Source: an uncultured Ruminococcus sp. (GTDB lineage Bacteria > Bacillota > Clostridia > Oscillospirales > Ruminococcaceae). From it: a stretch of DNA of 33,118 nucleotides. Of this stretch, positions 24,034-33,118 are shown piece by piece; positions within the stretch are counted from its first letter, which is position 1, and the number at the start of each line of letters is the position of its first letter. The notes under the pieces are model-generated. The model was given only the letters and a program-made list of their open reading frames with translations, made no database searches and was not told the origin of the DNA. A program made the position numbers and the translations under genes. The stretch is taken from assembly GCA_947177755.1 (NCBI GenBank), contig CAMWVV010000007.1, positions 1 to 33,118 of the forward strand, in the 5' to 3' direction.

Positions 24034-26448
24034 TTATTGTTCAGTCAGCATATGCTTCATAAGACAAAGGTCAAATATATCAATTCTGTCATCTTCATAA
24101 ATATCCCCTGCTTTCCAGTTGGCAAGCGTTATATCGGGTACATCTAAAAGCCATTTCTGCATAGTCACTGCATCTGCAATATTAAATGCACCATCATCAT
24201 TGACATCTCCCGTAATTATTTCTGATGTACCTATTTTAAGCTGTCTGATAGCCGATGTCCCGTTATTTGTAAAATATGAACAATATAATTTTTGTCCACT
24301 GTATGCAAGTGACAAGAAATTGACTAAATCCATTGCCAGTATATTTCCCGTCATTTCCCAGTTTTCACCGTTCAGTGAATATAAAGCCAGTTCATAGGGA
24401 TTCTGCGTATTGACTGCCAAACAGCATTTACCGTCAGCTAAAATCGGTACTTGAGAAAAAGCATTTTCAGAAATGGTATCAGGCAACGGATAAGACGTTA
24501 TTTTTCCGTCAGAAAATTTATAAACTGCATTTCCGCTTCCTGACGGTGCAATCCATGCATTATTTCCGTCCGATATCATAGACACAGAACCACAGGCAGT
24601 TTCCGAAATTGTTTTTATATTCCATTCACCGTTATTGTTATTGTAAACAGCAATCTTTGATTTGTTTCCGTCGCTAATATCCCTGTAGGCAATCACAGTA
24701 TTACCGTTCAGAACGGCAACAGACATATTACATACATTTTTATCGATGTTTTCGCCGAGCGTTGTTAAAACTTCAGTTTCCGGGTTATAACAGGCGGAAT
24801 GCAGTGCATAGGGAAAAGTTCCTGTTGTATATGTAAAATATACTTTGTTTCGGTCGGCTGTCAGGTCGGCATATTGTGCAAGTTCTGTCCCCTTATAGAC
24901 CTCCGTCCAATTTCCCGAAGAATGTTCATAACGACATAAATGCAGTAAGAAATTTCTGTCCTGATACAATACATACGGAGTATTTCCACAAAACGCAAGT
25001 TTCGGCTGATTCATATCTGTATAACTGCCCGTTCCGAGAGACTGTCCCTGTTTTGTAAGTTCATTGCCATCAAATTTATAAAGCATGGCAGATGATTCAT
25101 CTGACGCAATCAGGTACACTGTGCCGTCTTCCGATGATGCAATCTGACAGGGTTTATAATTCTCTAAATTTTCACTGCTTATACTTTCCCATAATTTTTC
25201 TTCAGAAATATCTGCAAATTCAACGGAAAACGTCAAAGCTTCCTCATTCATTGTAATATTGCTTATCCTGATACCGCTGTTTGTTCCGTTGGAATAGACA
25301 AGCGCACCGTCGGTAATATCAGCATTCGGGTTCAAAGAACCGACTGAATCGGGGGCATTCTCACCACCGTAGTTAGAAGAAAAAAGATTGCCTTCTCCTG
25401 CATCAAGTGCGGTTTCTTCAGGACGAAAAACATATATTTCATCTTTATTTTCTTTGAAGTTTCCGTCAACTTCCGTATTCACACGATAAACAACCAGACC
25501 TGTTCCGTATATCTTCACGTCCATTTCATCTGAATAGCGTTCACCCTGCTGTCTGTATTCCACGGCAAAAAATTCCGTATCTGAAAGCGGTGTTTTCAGC
25601 AGATAAAGACGATTTCCGCTGTCGGAAGAAACAGGGGCAAGCGTATATGTTCCGCTTGTTGTAATATCCTCAGACTCCAGCCATTTTGAAATTTCTGCCC
25701 TGTGATAGGCAAGCGGATACTGCAAAAATACCGAATCAGATGCCATAATATCCCACAACCCGACAGGTGTTCCAGTACGATTGTTGCGATATAAATCGGG
25801 ATAACCCAAAGAATGAAGAAATTCATGGCACAATACGCCCTCCGCACCTGTAATCTGATTTTCAAAAAGCTGTGTGCTGTTCTGAATATTCACTCTGTTT
25901 ACTGAAAGTCCATTAATTTTTATTCCGCTCATAGAAAACGCCCTTGGCCATATGGGAGAACTCATATCAGCCGCCTTGCCGTCAACGACAAGAATAATAT
26001 TGTCAATAATTCCGTCAGCATTTCCGTCCATTTGTGTATCATTCGGAATATTGATATTCTGAAGTATTTCCACTGCAATCTGTGAACAGGTTGAATATGC
26101 TGTTTCGTCAGAGGAAAGTATATACGGAGTAATTACGCCGTTCTCCATCTGTGGAAAATAACTGGTTACGTGCATTTTTCCGTAAGAAATTTTATCAATA
26201 TATCCCGATAATGAATGACAAGTATCAGTACCGTTACACATAGAAATAATGTCTTCAGTCCGGTTTTCCATGAAATTTGATGATGAAAGGGAGTCGGACT
26301 GTGCAAAGAGTACAATATTGTTAAACTGCACTTCTGAAGTTTCTGCCGCCGCAGACTGTCCGACCGCAACAACAGGTATTGAAGATACCAGTAACATCTG
26401 TGCCATAACAGATGCTGTGATTTTTTTAAATAATCTTATTGTTTTCAT
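24034..26448 (-). CDS. Secreted M6-like metallopeptidase with propeller-like region and C-terminal dockerin
   Basis: Signal peptide; zinc motif GVLCHEFLHSLGYPDLYRNNRTGTPVGLWDIMAS; dockerin IITGDVNDDGAFNIADAVTMQKWLL...AGDIYEDDRIDIFDLCLMKHML. Confidence 0.88.
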   Translation of the reverse strand: MKTIRLFKKITASVMAQMLLVSSIPVVAVGQSAAAETSEVQFNNIVLFAQSDSLSSSNFMENRTEDIISMCNGTDTCHSLSGYIDKISYGKMHVTSYFPQMENGVITPYILSSDETAYSTCSQIAVEILQNINIPNDTQMDGNADGIIDNIILVVDGKAADMSSPIWPRAFSMSGIKINGLSVNRVNIQNSTQLFENQITGAEGVLCHEFLHSLGYPDLYRNNRTGTPVGLWDIMASDSVFLQYPLAYHRAEISKWLESEDITTSGTYTLAPVSSDSGNRLYLLKTPLSDTEFFAVEYRQQGERYSDEMDVKIYGTGLVVYRVNTEVDGNFKENKDEIYVFRPEETALDAGEGNLFSSNYGGENAPDSVGSLNPNADITDGALVYSNGTNSGIRISNITMNEEALTFSVEFADISEEKLWESISSENLENYKPCQIASSEDGTVYLIASDESSAMLYKFDGNELTKQGQSLGTGSYTDMNQPKLAFCGNTPYVLYQDRNFLLHLCRYEHSSGNWTEVYKGTELAQYADLTADRNKVYFTYTTGTFPYALHSACYNPETEVLTTLGENIDKNVCNMSVAVLNGNTVIAYRDISDGNKSKIAVYNNNNGEWNIKTISETACGSVSMISDGNNAWIAPSGSGNAVYKFSDGKITSYPLPDTISENAFSQVPILADGKCCLAVNTQNPYELALYSLNGENWEMTGNILAMDLVNFLSLAYSGQKLYCSYFTNNGTSAIRQLKIGTSEIITGDVNDDGAFNIADAVTMQKWLLDVPDITLANWKAGDIYEDDRIDIFDLCLMKHMLTEQ

Positions 26449-26530
26449 AGTAAACCTGCATGATATAATAATAAAATCATGCGACCTTTCCGTTTAATAT
26501 TTTCAATAATAATATGAACAAAAGCATAAA

Positions 26531-29500
26531 TTATTTTAAAATATCTTTCAGCGTTTCCATAAGTTTGTCTATATTGATAGGCTTTGCTACATATCCGTTC
26601 ATTCCTGCCTCTATAGCTTCCTGCCTGTCTTCTTCAAAGGCATTGGCGGTCATTGCTATAATAGGAATCCCCGATTTTGCAGGGTCGTCCAATGCACGAA
26701 TAGCCCTTGTAGCCTGATAGCCGTTCATAATGGGCATCTGAACATCCATAAGAACAACATCATATGTACCTGCGGACTTATTCTTCATCATATCCACGGC
26801 TACTGTTCCGTCGTCGGCAGTATCAATGACGAATCCGACATTTTCAAGAATAGCCTGTGCAATCTCCTGATTCAGTTCATTATCCTCGACAAGCAGAATT
26901 TTTCTTCCATCGAAACGCAATTCATGCTCTTCTGTTTCCTCCGAATTTTCCTTATCCATATAAGGTGCAGCCAGAACGCCACGCAGTTCGGAGAAGAAAA
27001 TAGGTTTGGAACAGAATGCCGTCACGCCTGCTTCCCTAGCTTCATCTTCAATGTCTGCCCAGTCGTAAGCGGTAAGTATTATAATGGGTGTTTCATCTCC
27101 GATTACTTTACGGATTCGGCGGACAAGTTCAATTCCATTCATATCAGGCATAAGCCAGTCAATGATATATGCACTGTATGATTCGTTCTGTTCAAGTGCA
27201 AATTCCGTACGGATAATAGCTTCTTTTCCCAAAGTAGTCCAGTCGGGGTGCATACCTATGGCAGAAAGCATTTTGCTTACACTTACACAAGTGTTCACAT
27301 CATCGTCTACCACCAAAGCCCTGAGATTTGCAAGCTGTTCCAGTCGCTGTGTCTCTACATGACTTTCAGCAACTTTGAAACGGAATTTTACAATAAATTC
27401 CGAGCCTTTTCCCTCTTCGCTCTCAACTGTAATAGTACCGTTCATCATGTCCACTATGTTTTTAGTAATGGCAAGACCGAGACCCGTTCCCTGAATACCG
27501 CTTACAGTAGCAGTCTGTTCCCTCTCAAACGGCTCAAAGACGTGTTTCAGAAATTCGGGGCTCATGCCTATACCAGTGTCCTTGACCCTAAATTCATAAG
27601 AAGCATAATTTTCCTGTGATTCCGCAGTCTGAATTATACGCACGCTTACCATACCGCCCGGCTTTGTATATTTCATGGCATTGCTGAGAATATTAAGCAA
27701 CACCTGATTCAGACGAAGTTTGTCGCAGATAATCGTTTCGTTTGTTACATCTAATGTATCTATGTAAAATTCCAGCTGTTTTGCTTTCACGTCAGCCTGA
27801 ACAATTGTTTTAAGGTCATGCATTATGTCGGGCAGACTGACTTCCTTTTCTTCTATCTTGACTTTTCCGCTCTCGATTCGGCTCATATCCAGTACGTCGT
27901 TAATAAGACTTAAAAGATGATTGCTTGAAGTCATTATTTTACCCAGATAGTCCTGTACCTGTGCTTTGTTGTCAATATGAGTTACTGCCAGTGATGTGAA
28001 GCCAATAATAGCGTTCATAGGCGTGCGGATATCATGCGACATATTGTTAAGGAAAGTAGTCTTTGCATTATTGGCATACTGAGCTTGTGCCAGTGCCTCC
28101 GCCAGCATCTCTTTCTGCTCATGTTCCCTGCGTATCATCTCATCAATATTTCGGAATCCGACAAGTATAAAACCATCCTGCTCAGGTGTATCTTCTCCGA
28201 CCTTAACATAAGTATATTGAAAATGATGATTTTCCCCGTCCACCTGTATACGATAGCTTCCTGTATATTCCGTGTTTGTCTCTAACTGTTCTTTTACTTT
28301 ATCCAGTGCCAGTGCTTCGGTGAGATACTGCCTGTCTTCAGGGTGAACACGGTCATGGATATACTGTTCCAGAATGGGAGCGTAGGGGTGTTCTTCCACA
28401 GAATCCTTTTTCAGTCCTTTTGTCACATAACCTTCCAGTTTTACGATTTTTGCGGTGTCCTTTTCCTTATTGACGGCAAAAACATTTGTATAGTCATGGC
28501 TCAGTGCCTCCACAATGGCAAGCTGTTCACTCATCTCCCTGTTTGACTGCTCTGTAGCGTTTAAAAGCTTCTTGTTCCACCGACCTTTTAAAAAGAGTAT
28601 CAGGACAATGCAGATAATCAGGGCAGTAATAAAAGAAACTATAAGCATAATTTTCGGATTAGACTGAAGATATTGCATAAGATTCATATCCCCGACATTA
28701 TAAGTGGTATATTCCGAAACAAACTGATTCAGTTTATCGTCAGGTATCTGTTGCAGGCACTTGTTTAATATAGTTATAAGTTCATGGTCTGCACTGTCAC
28801 GAACATACATTCGGAAATCAATTTTTATATCATTTGTAATACTGTAATACAAAGAATTAGTAGTATCATTATTAACAAATAACTGTGCTGAATAGGTATA
28901 CACATATGCAACATCTGCTTCATGATTCAGGACAGCCTGCATGGCATCTTCCCGTGTGGGATAGTTCAGAATTTCAATATCTCCGTGAAGTGCCTGAAGA
29001 ATAAGCTCTTTGCTCTGAGAGTCTGTCACCGCAATTTTTTTAATCTCGCCTTCAAAATTCTGCCGTATAACCCTTGCTATTCCTGCTGTCATATATGCAT
29101 CTGTACTGAATCCACGATAAGCGGATTCCTCCGCCGTCGGAGGTGAATTTATTTTATCAATTACAACGTCCACGCCGTTAGTGCCTGCCATATTGTAATA
29201 GTCTTCCTTGTCCTTTGGGATAATGATTTCATAAGGCAGTCCTGCAAGTTCCATGACATAGGCGAAATAATCAGGAAGAATACCCTTTAATTCCCCGTTC
29301 TCCACATAGGAATACGGCTCCCTGTTGCCAAGGGCAGTAACAGTGATTGTTTTTTCTCCTGAAACGACTTTATTAATATATTCCTTTTCACGTTCTGTAA
29401 AAGCAAATGCAGACGGATAGACAGGTCCATAATACTGATAAAACAGCACATTCTGCCAGTCGCCTTCATTCATGTCCATCTGCTCGATAGCATAATTGAT

Positions 29501-30196
29501 TTCTTCAAGAAGTTCTGTATCATCTTTTCTGACAATCGCATAGAAATTATCTTCTTCAATGATTTCCAATGTCTTTTCGTTTTCTGTCTTTCTAAGGTCA
29601 CTGGAAAGTATCGCATCAACTTCACCATTCTGCAAAGCGGCAGTAAGTACATCTGAATTATCGTATTCCTTTACCTTGTAAGAAAATCCCTTTTTCTCGG
29701 CAAACTTCACAAGGCTTTGATTCTGACTGCTCCCCGTGAGTTCTCCAACAATCATTCCGTCATATGTCTTGTAATCACTGCTGTGCAGTTTTGCATTATC
29801 AATCCGAACTGAAAGAATAGTATTGTTTCTTCCGATTGGATAGGAAAAGGCAAATTTTTCTTCACGTTCCGAAGTTTTTCGGGCAGAAGTCACTACATCA
29901 ATTTCACCGTCCTCCAGCATTGTGAGCATTTCACCCCATGAATTGTCATAACCTGTGTACTGAAAATTCAAATGGGAATATTCCGAAACCAAATTGAGAA
30001 ATTCAATACCGTATCCTGTCAGTCTGCCGTCGTCGTCTTTCATATGGTAACCTTCAAAATAAAATATACCTGCTTTAACTGTCCTGTTATTAAGCAGTTC
30101 TTCGGCTGATACTGTTGTGAAATTTGATACCATAAATATTAAGACTGTCATAAATGCGACAAATATCTTTTTGTATATTTTGTTTTCAGTCTGCAT
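26531..30196 (-). CDS. BvgS/EvgS-like hybrid sensor histidine kinase: SBP_bac_3 x2 - TM - PAS-like - HisKA - HATPase - REC - REC
   Basis: Two solute-binding segments (VKAGIFYFEGYHMKDDDGRLTGYGIEFLNLV; ITVTALGNREPYSYVENGELKGILPDYFAYV); TM KIMLIVSFITALIICIVLILFL; NMSHDIRTPMNAIIGF; LLNILSNAMKYTKPGG; REC1 YIIDWLMPDMNG; REC2 VVLMDVQMPIMNG. Start ATG 30196 after AGGAGGT; the track start at 30232 is over-extended. Confidence 0.93.
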   Translation of the reverse strand: MQTENKIYKKIFVAFMTVLIFMVSNFTTVSAEELLNNRTVKAGIFYFEGYHMKDDDGRLTGYGIEFLNLVSEYSHLNFQYTGYDNSWGEMLTMLEDGEIDVVTSARKTSEREEKFAFSYPIGRNNTILSVRIDNAKLHSSDYKTYDGMIVGELTGSSQNQSLVKFAEKKGFSYKVKEYDNSDVLTAALQNGEVDAILSSDLRKTENEKTLEIIEEDNFYAIVRKDDTELLEEINYAIEQMDMNEGDWQNVLFYQYYGPVYPSAFAFTEREKEYINKVVSGEKTITVTALGNREPYSYVENGELKGILPDYFAYVMELAGLPYEIIIPKDKEDYYNMAGTNGVDVVIDKINSPPTAEESAYRGFSTDAYMTAGIARVIRQNFEGEIKKIAVTDSQSKELILQALHGDIEILNYPTREDAMQAVLNHEADVAYVYTYSAQLFVNNDTTNSLYYSITNDIKIDFRMYVRDSADHELITILNKCLQQIPDDKLNQFVSEYTTYNVGDMNLMQYLQSNPKIMLIVSFITALIICIVLILFLKGRWNKKLLNATEQSNREMSEQLAIVEALSHDYTNVFAVNKEKDTAKIVKLEGYVTKGLKKDSVEEHPYAPILEQYIHDRVHPEDRQYLTEALALDKVKEQLETNTEYTGSYRIQVDGENHHFQYTYVKVGEDTPEQDGFILVGFRNIDEMIRREHEQKEMLAEALAQAQYANNAKTTFLNNMSHDIRTPMNAIIGFTSLAVTHIDNKAQVQDYLGKIMTSSNHLLSLINDVLDMSRIESGKVKIEEKEVSLPDIMHDLKTIVQADVKAKQLEFYIDTLDVTNETIICDKLRLNQVLLNILSNAMKYTKPGGMVSVRIIQTAESQENYASYEFRVKDTGIGMSPEFLKHVFEPFEREQTATVSGIQGTGLGLAITKNIVDMMNGTITVESEEGKGSEFIVKFRFKVAESHVETQRLEQLANLRALVVDDDVNTCVSVSKMLSAIGMHPDWTTLGKEAIIRTEFALEQNESYSAYIIDWLMPDMNGIELVRRIRKVIGDETPIIILTAYDWADIEDEAREAGVTAFCSKPIFFSELRGVLAAPYMDKENSEETEEHELRFDGRKILLVEDNELNQEIAQAILENVGFVIDTADDGTVAVDMMKNKSAGTYDVVLMDVQMPIMNGYQATRAIRALDDPAKSGIPIIAMTANAFEEDRQEAIEAGMNGYVAKPINIDKLMETLKDILK

Positions 30197-30561
30197 TGTT
30201 TTTACCTCCTGATTGCCATCAGTCATTGACAAGTTTTTATTTTTCTATTATACCACTTCTCAGAAATATTTGCAATAATAATTTTTATATTTTGTGTTCA
30301 CCTGCGAAAGATATAGTCAATCCATTTTATAAAAAAGTACAAAAGTGATATAATAAAAATATGAGGGGAGTGGGCTAAATGCGTCGTTTATAATTGAATA
30401 AAAAATTTTATATAATATTGTAATGTCACTATATCCTGATAACATCAAAGCTACATATTTCTGTGTCTGATTTTTTAACACTGCTATTAGCCACTTTTGC
30501 GGTAAATAACTGATTGACATAATTTTCAATATATGTTATAATTTCGTGGGAGATGATTTTT

Positions 30562-31653
30562 TTGAAAAATACATTTGGTTCAAGCGTTGCCGTCACGATT
30601 TTCGGAGAAAGTCACGGCAATATGATTGGTGCGGTTCTTGACGGTTTAGCGTCGGGTATTAACATTGACGAAAATTTTATAGCATCACAGATGGAACTAA
30701 GAAAATCTGTCGGTGCATTGTCTACCGCACGCCGTGAAGCCGACGAGGTTAAAATTGTAAGCGGTGTTTTCAACGGCAAGACTACAGGTACACCAATAAC
30801 ATTTATAATTGAAAACAAGGACACAAGAAGTAAAGACTATGGCGAACTTGCTTACAAAGCCCGTCCAGGTCATGCCGACTACACCGCACAGATGAAATAT
30901 CACGGTTTTCAGGATTTCAGAGGCGGAGGACATTTTTCAGGCAGAATCACAGCTGGACTTGTTGCCGCCGGTGCTGTCGCTATAAATGCACTCAGAAAAA
31001 AGGGTATCTATATTGGTACTCATATACTTTCATGTGCGGGAGTACGCGACCGTGATTTCAGCAATATTGCAGAAGATATAAACACACTCAATAATCTTGA
31101 CTTTGCCGTACTGGACGAAAGTGCAAAAAATGAAATGACAGGAAAAATTGAAGAGGCAAAAAGAAACGGTGACAGCGTGGGCGGTCGTCTTGAAACTGCT
31201 GTAATCGGTTTTCCATCAGGTGTTGGCGAACCGTGGTTCGACACCATCGAGGGCGTGCTTGCACACATTCTTTTCAGTGTTCCTGCGGTAAAAGGCGTTG
31301 AGTTCGGTGACGGCTTTGAACTTGCCGAAAAATACGGAAGCACGGCAAATGATGCTTACTATTCAGACAACGGAAACGTCTACACGAAAACAAACCACAA
31401 CGGCGGAATTTTAGGCGGTATAACAAACGGTATGCCGATTGTTTTCCGCACTGCCGTAAAACCCACGCCGTCCATTTACAAGGAACAAAACACTATTGAC
31501 CTCAACACCATGCAGGAAACAACATTGCAGATAAAAGGTCGTCACGACCCTGCAATCATACACCGTGCAAGAGTAGTTATCGACAGTGTGACCGCCCTCG
31601 TACTTTGTGACCAGCTCGCCCTCAGATATGGTACGAACTGGCTCGCCGAATAA
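30562..31653 (+). CDS. aroC: Chorismate synthase
   Basis: FGSSVAVTIFGESHGNMIGAVLDGLASG, RPGHADYTAQMKYHGFQDFRGGGHFSGRITAG, GRHDPAIIHRARVV. Start ATG 30553 or TTG 30562; GGGAG at 30548-30552 favours TTG. Confidence 0.95.
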   Translation: MKNTFGSSVAVTIFGESHGNMIGAVLDGLASGINIDENFIASQMELRKSVGALSTARREADEVKIVSGVFNGKTTGTPITFIIENKDTRSKDYGELAYKARPGHADYTAQMKYHGFQDFRGGGHFSGRITAGLVAAGAVAINALRKKGIYIGTHILSCAGVRDRDFSNIAEDINTLNNLDFAVLDESAKNEMTGKIEEAKRNGDSVGGRLETAVIGFPSGVGEPWFDTIEGVLAHILFSVPAVKGVEFGDGFELAEKYGSTANDAYYSDNGNVYTKTNHNGGILGGITNGMPIVFRTAVKPTPSIYKEQNTIDLNTMQETTLQIKGRHDPAIIHRARVVIDSVTALVLCDQLALRYGTNWLAE

Positions 31654-31676
31654 TTTATAAAAGGAAGTTTTTAATT

Positions 31677-32705
31677 ATGGCTATGAATATTATAAGGGAA
31701 TTACCCCACCCGACAGAAATTAAATCCGCTCACCCTCTTTCACAGGAACTTATTGACGTGAAAGCAAAGAATGACGAGGAAATCAAAAAGATTTTCAGCG
31801 GAGAGTCCGACAAGTTTATTCTTATTATAGGACCTTGTTCCGCTGACAAGGAAGAAAGTGTTATTGACTATATAACACGCCTCAGAGAAGTTCAGGAAAA
31901 AGTAAAGGACAAGATTTTTATTATTCCGAGAATCTACACAGGTAAACCACGTACTACAGGCGACGGCTACAAGGGAATGTTACATCAGCCGAATCCCACG
32001 GGTATGCCCGACCTCAAAAGCGGTATCATTGCAGTAAGGCATCTCCACATGAAAGCTCTTGCCGAAACAGGTTTTTCCAGTGCCGACGAAATGCTTTACC
32101 CCGAAAACTACAGCTATCTTGATGACCTGCTTTCATATATCGCTATCGGCGCACGTTCCGTCGAAAATCAACAGCACAGACTTGTTTCAAGCGGTGTGAC
32201 TATTCCCGTCGGTATGAAAAACCCCACAGCAGGCGATATTTCCGTAATGATGAACTCTATCACCGCCGCACAGCATTCACACGCATTTATTTACAGGGGC
32301 TGTGAAGTAAAAAGCGACGGCAACCCCTATGCACACGCTATTCTCCGTGGATATGTTGACGACATGGGTAATTCTTTCCCGAATTATCACTATGAAGATT
32401 TAATCAGACTTTCTGACATCTATGCACAGAAAAATCTTCTCAATCCTGCACTTATCGTCGATACTAACCACTCAAACTCAGGCAAGCAGTATAATGAACA
32501 GATTCGCATTGCTAAGGAAGTACTCCACAGTATGCGTCACAGCGACGACATCAGAAAACTTGTAAAGGGTCTTATGATTGAAAGCTATATAGAAGACGGC
32601 TGTCAGAAAATCGGTGAGAACATCTATGGAAAGTCTATTACAGACCCATGTTTAGGCTGGGAAAAGTCTGAAAAGCTTATTTACGAAATTGCAGACCTGC
32701 TCTGA
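31677..32705 (+). CDS. aroF: 3-deoxy-7-phosphoheptulonate (DAHP) synthase, AroFGH-type
   Basis: FILIIGPCSADKEESV, IIPRIYTGKPRTTGDGYKGMLHQPNP, GARSVENQQHRLVSSGVTIPVGMKNPTAGD, LIVDTNHSNSGKQ. Confidence 0.93.
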   Translation: MAMNIIRELPHPTEIKSAHPLSQELIDVKAKNDEEIKKIFSGESDKFILIIGPCSADKEESVIDYITRLREVQEKVKDKIFIIPRIYTGKPRTTGDGYKGMLHQPNPTGMPDLKSGIIAVRHLHMKALAETGFSSADEMLYPENYSYLDDLLSYIAIGARSVENQQHRLVSSGVTIPVGMKNPTAGDISVMMNSITAAQHSHAFIYRGCEVKSDGNPYAHAILRGYVDDMGNSFPNYHYEDLIRLSDIYAQKNLLNPALIVDTNHSNSGKQYNEQIRIAKEVLHSMRHSDDIRKLVKGLMIESYIEDGCQKIGENIYGKSITDPCLGWEKSEKLIYEIADLL

Positions 32706-32738
32706 TATAACCAAAAACACACTCATAAAGATTGTAGT

Positions 32739-32987
32739 ATGAAAAAAAGCAGAAAAGTTATCTTTGCTATACTTGTTGTAATTCTTCTTATGATTCCTAT
32801 TCCGCTAAATGGTAATGGGAGATACGAAGCTATACTATGGGGACGACGAAGAGATACCGAGGTATTGGAATGGAATGTTGGTGGTATCGAAAATCATGTT
32901 AAATATTACAACATATATAAGTACAGAATTATTTTTATACCAATAACTATTGAAGATAAATCAAACATATACTACGCACAATGGTAA
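32739..32987 (+). CDS. Small hypothetical protein with N-terminal TM/signal
   Basis: 82 aa; MKKSRKVIFAILVVILLMIPIPLNGNG hydrophobic N-terminus. Confidence 0.5.
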   Translation: MKKSRKVIFAILVVILLMIPIPLNGNGRYEAILWGRRRDTEVLEWNVGGIENHVKYYNIYKYRIIFIPITIEDKSNIYYAQW

Positions 32988-33064
32988 AATTTAATTAAAG
33001 TAATAAGGAATATATTTATACAATTAAATTCTGATTTATGCGAACAAACAAATAATTAAAATTA

Positions 33065-33096
33065 GCCCGAAAGCAGTTGAAAAACTACTTTCGGGC
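33065..33096. terminator. Terminator-like hairpin
   Basis: GCCCGAAAGCAGT / ACTACTTTCGGGC near-perfect stem; only weak T-rich tracts either side. Confidence 0.45.
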
Positions 33097-33118
33097 ATTA
33101 CTTCTATATGAGTATCGC

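Noticed and set aside
27084-28546. Plus-strand ORFs opposite the hybrid kinase
   Set aside because: Shadow ORFs of a long, clearly coding gene.
30317-30529. 70-aa minus ORF between the kinase and aroC
   Set aside because: AT-rich intergenic region with no convincing RBS or known family.
1-33118. CRISPR array, tRNA, rRNA
   Set aside because: No regularly spaced identical repeats and no tRNA or rRNA signatures noticed by reading; not computationally excluded.

Overview
The window looks like a chromosomal segment from a low-GC, cellulosome-producing Firmicute, probably Ruminococcus-like. That assignment is inferred from the type-I dockerins and gene content; no database was searched. From left to right it contains: (1) positions 1 to ~4.8 kb, the left end of a Mu-like transposable prophage or transposon. 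It has a MuB-type ATPase that runs off the window edge, a MuA-type DDE transposase, a Ner-like XRE regulator, a divergent XRE repressor and an ImmA/IrrE metallopeptidase, with operator dyads and candidate end repeats; (2) 4.9-8.3 kb, a phospho-threonine signalling module of a PP2C phosphatase, an ABC permease and a dual-FHA ABC ATPase; (3) 8.4-12.5 kb, a TrmH-family methyltransferase, metG, and a two-gene DUF4274/DUF434-like operon; (4) 12.7-15.4 kb, an ECF sigma factor overlapping a one-TM anti-sigma-like gene whose frame continues without a stop into a secreted protein with several dockerin-like motifs; (5) 15.6-26.4 kb, a cellulosomal xylan/protein degradation cluster: GH30-CBM22-Doc-GH43-CBM6, an AraC-type regulator, CBM22-GH10-CBM22-Doc-CE1, and an M6 peptidase with dockerin; (6) 26.5-30.2 kb, a BvgS-like hybrid histidine kinase; (7) 30.5-32.7 kb, chorismate synthase and DAHP synthase. 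The three strongest observations are: a promoter architecture shared by the two xylanase genes, with three TTTGTNNT elements at 13/20-bp spacing placed identically relative to a TAGAAT -10; the fused or nested anti-sigma/multi-dockerin reading frame; and a perfect 11-bp hairpin burying the Shine-Dalgarno of the ImmA-like gene.
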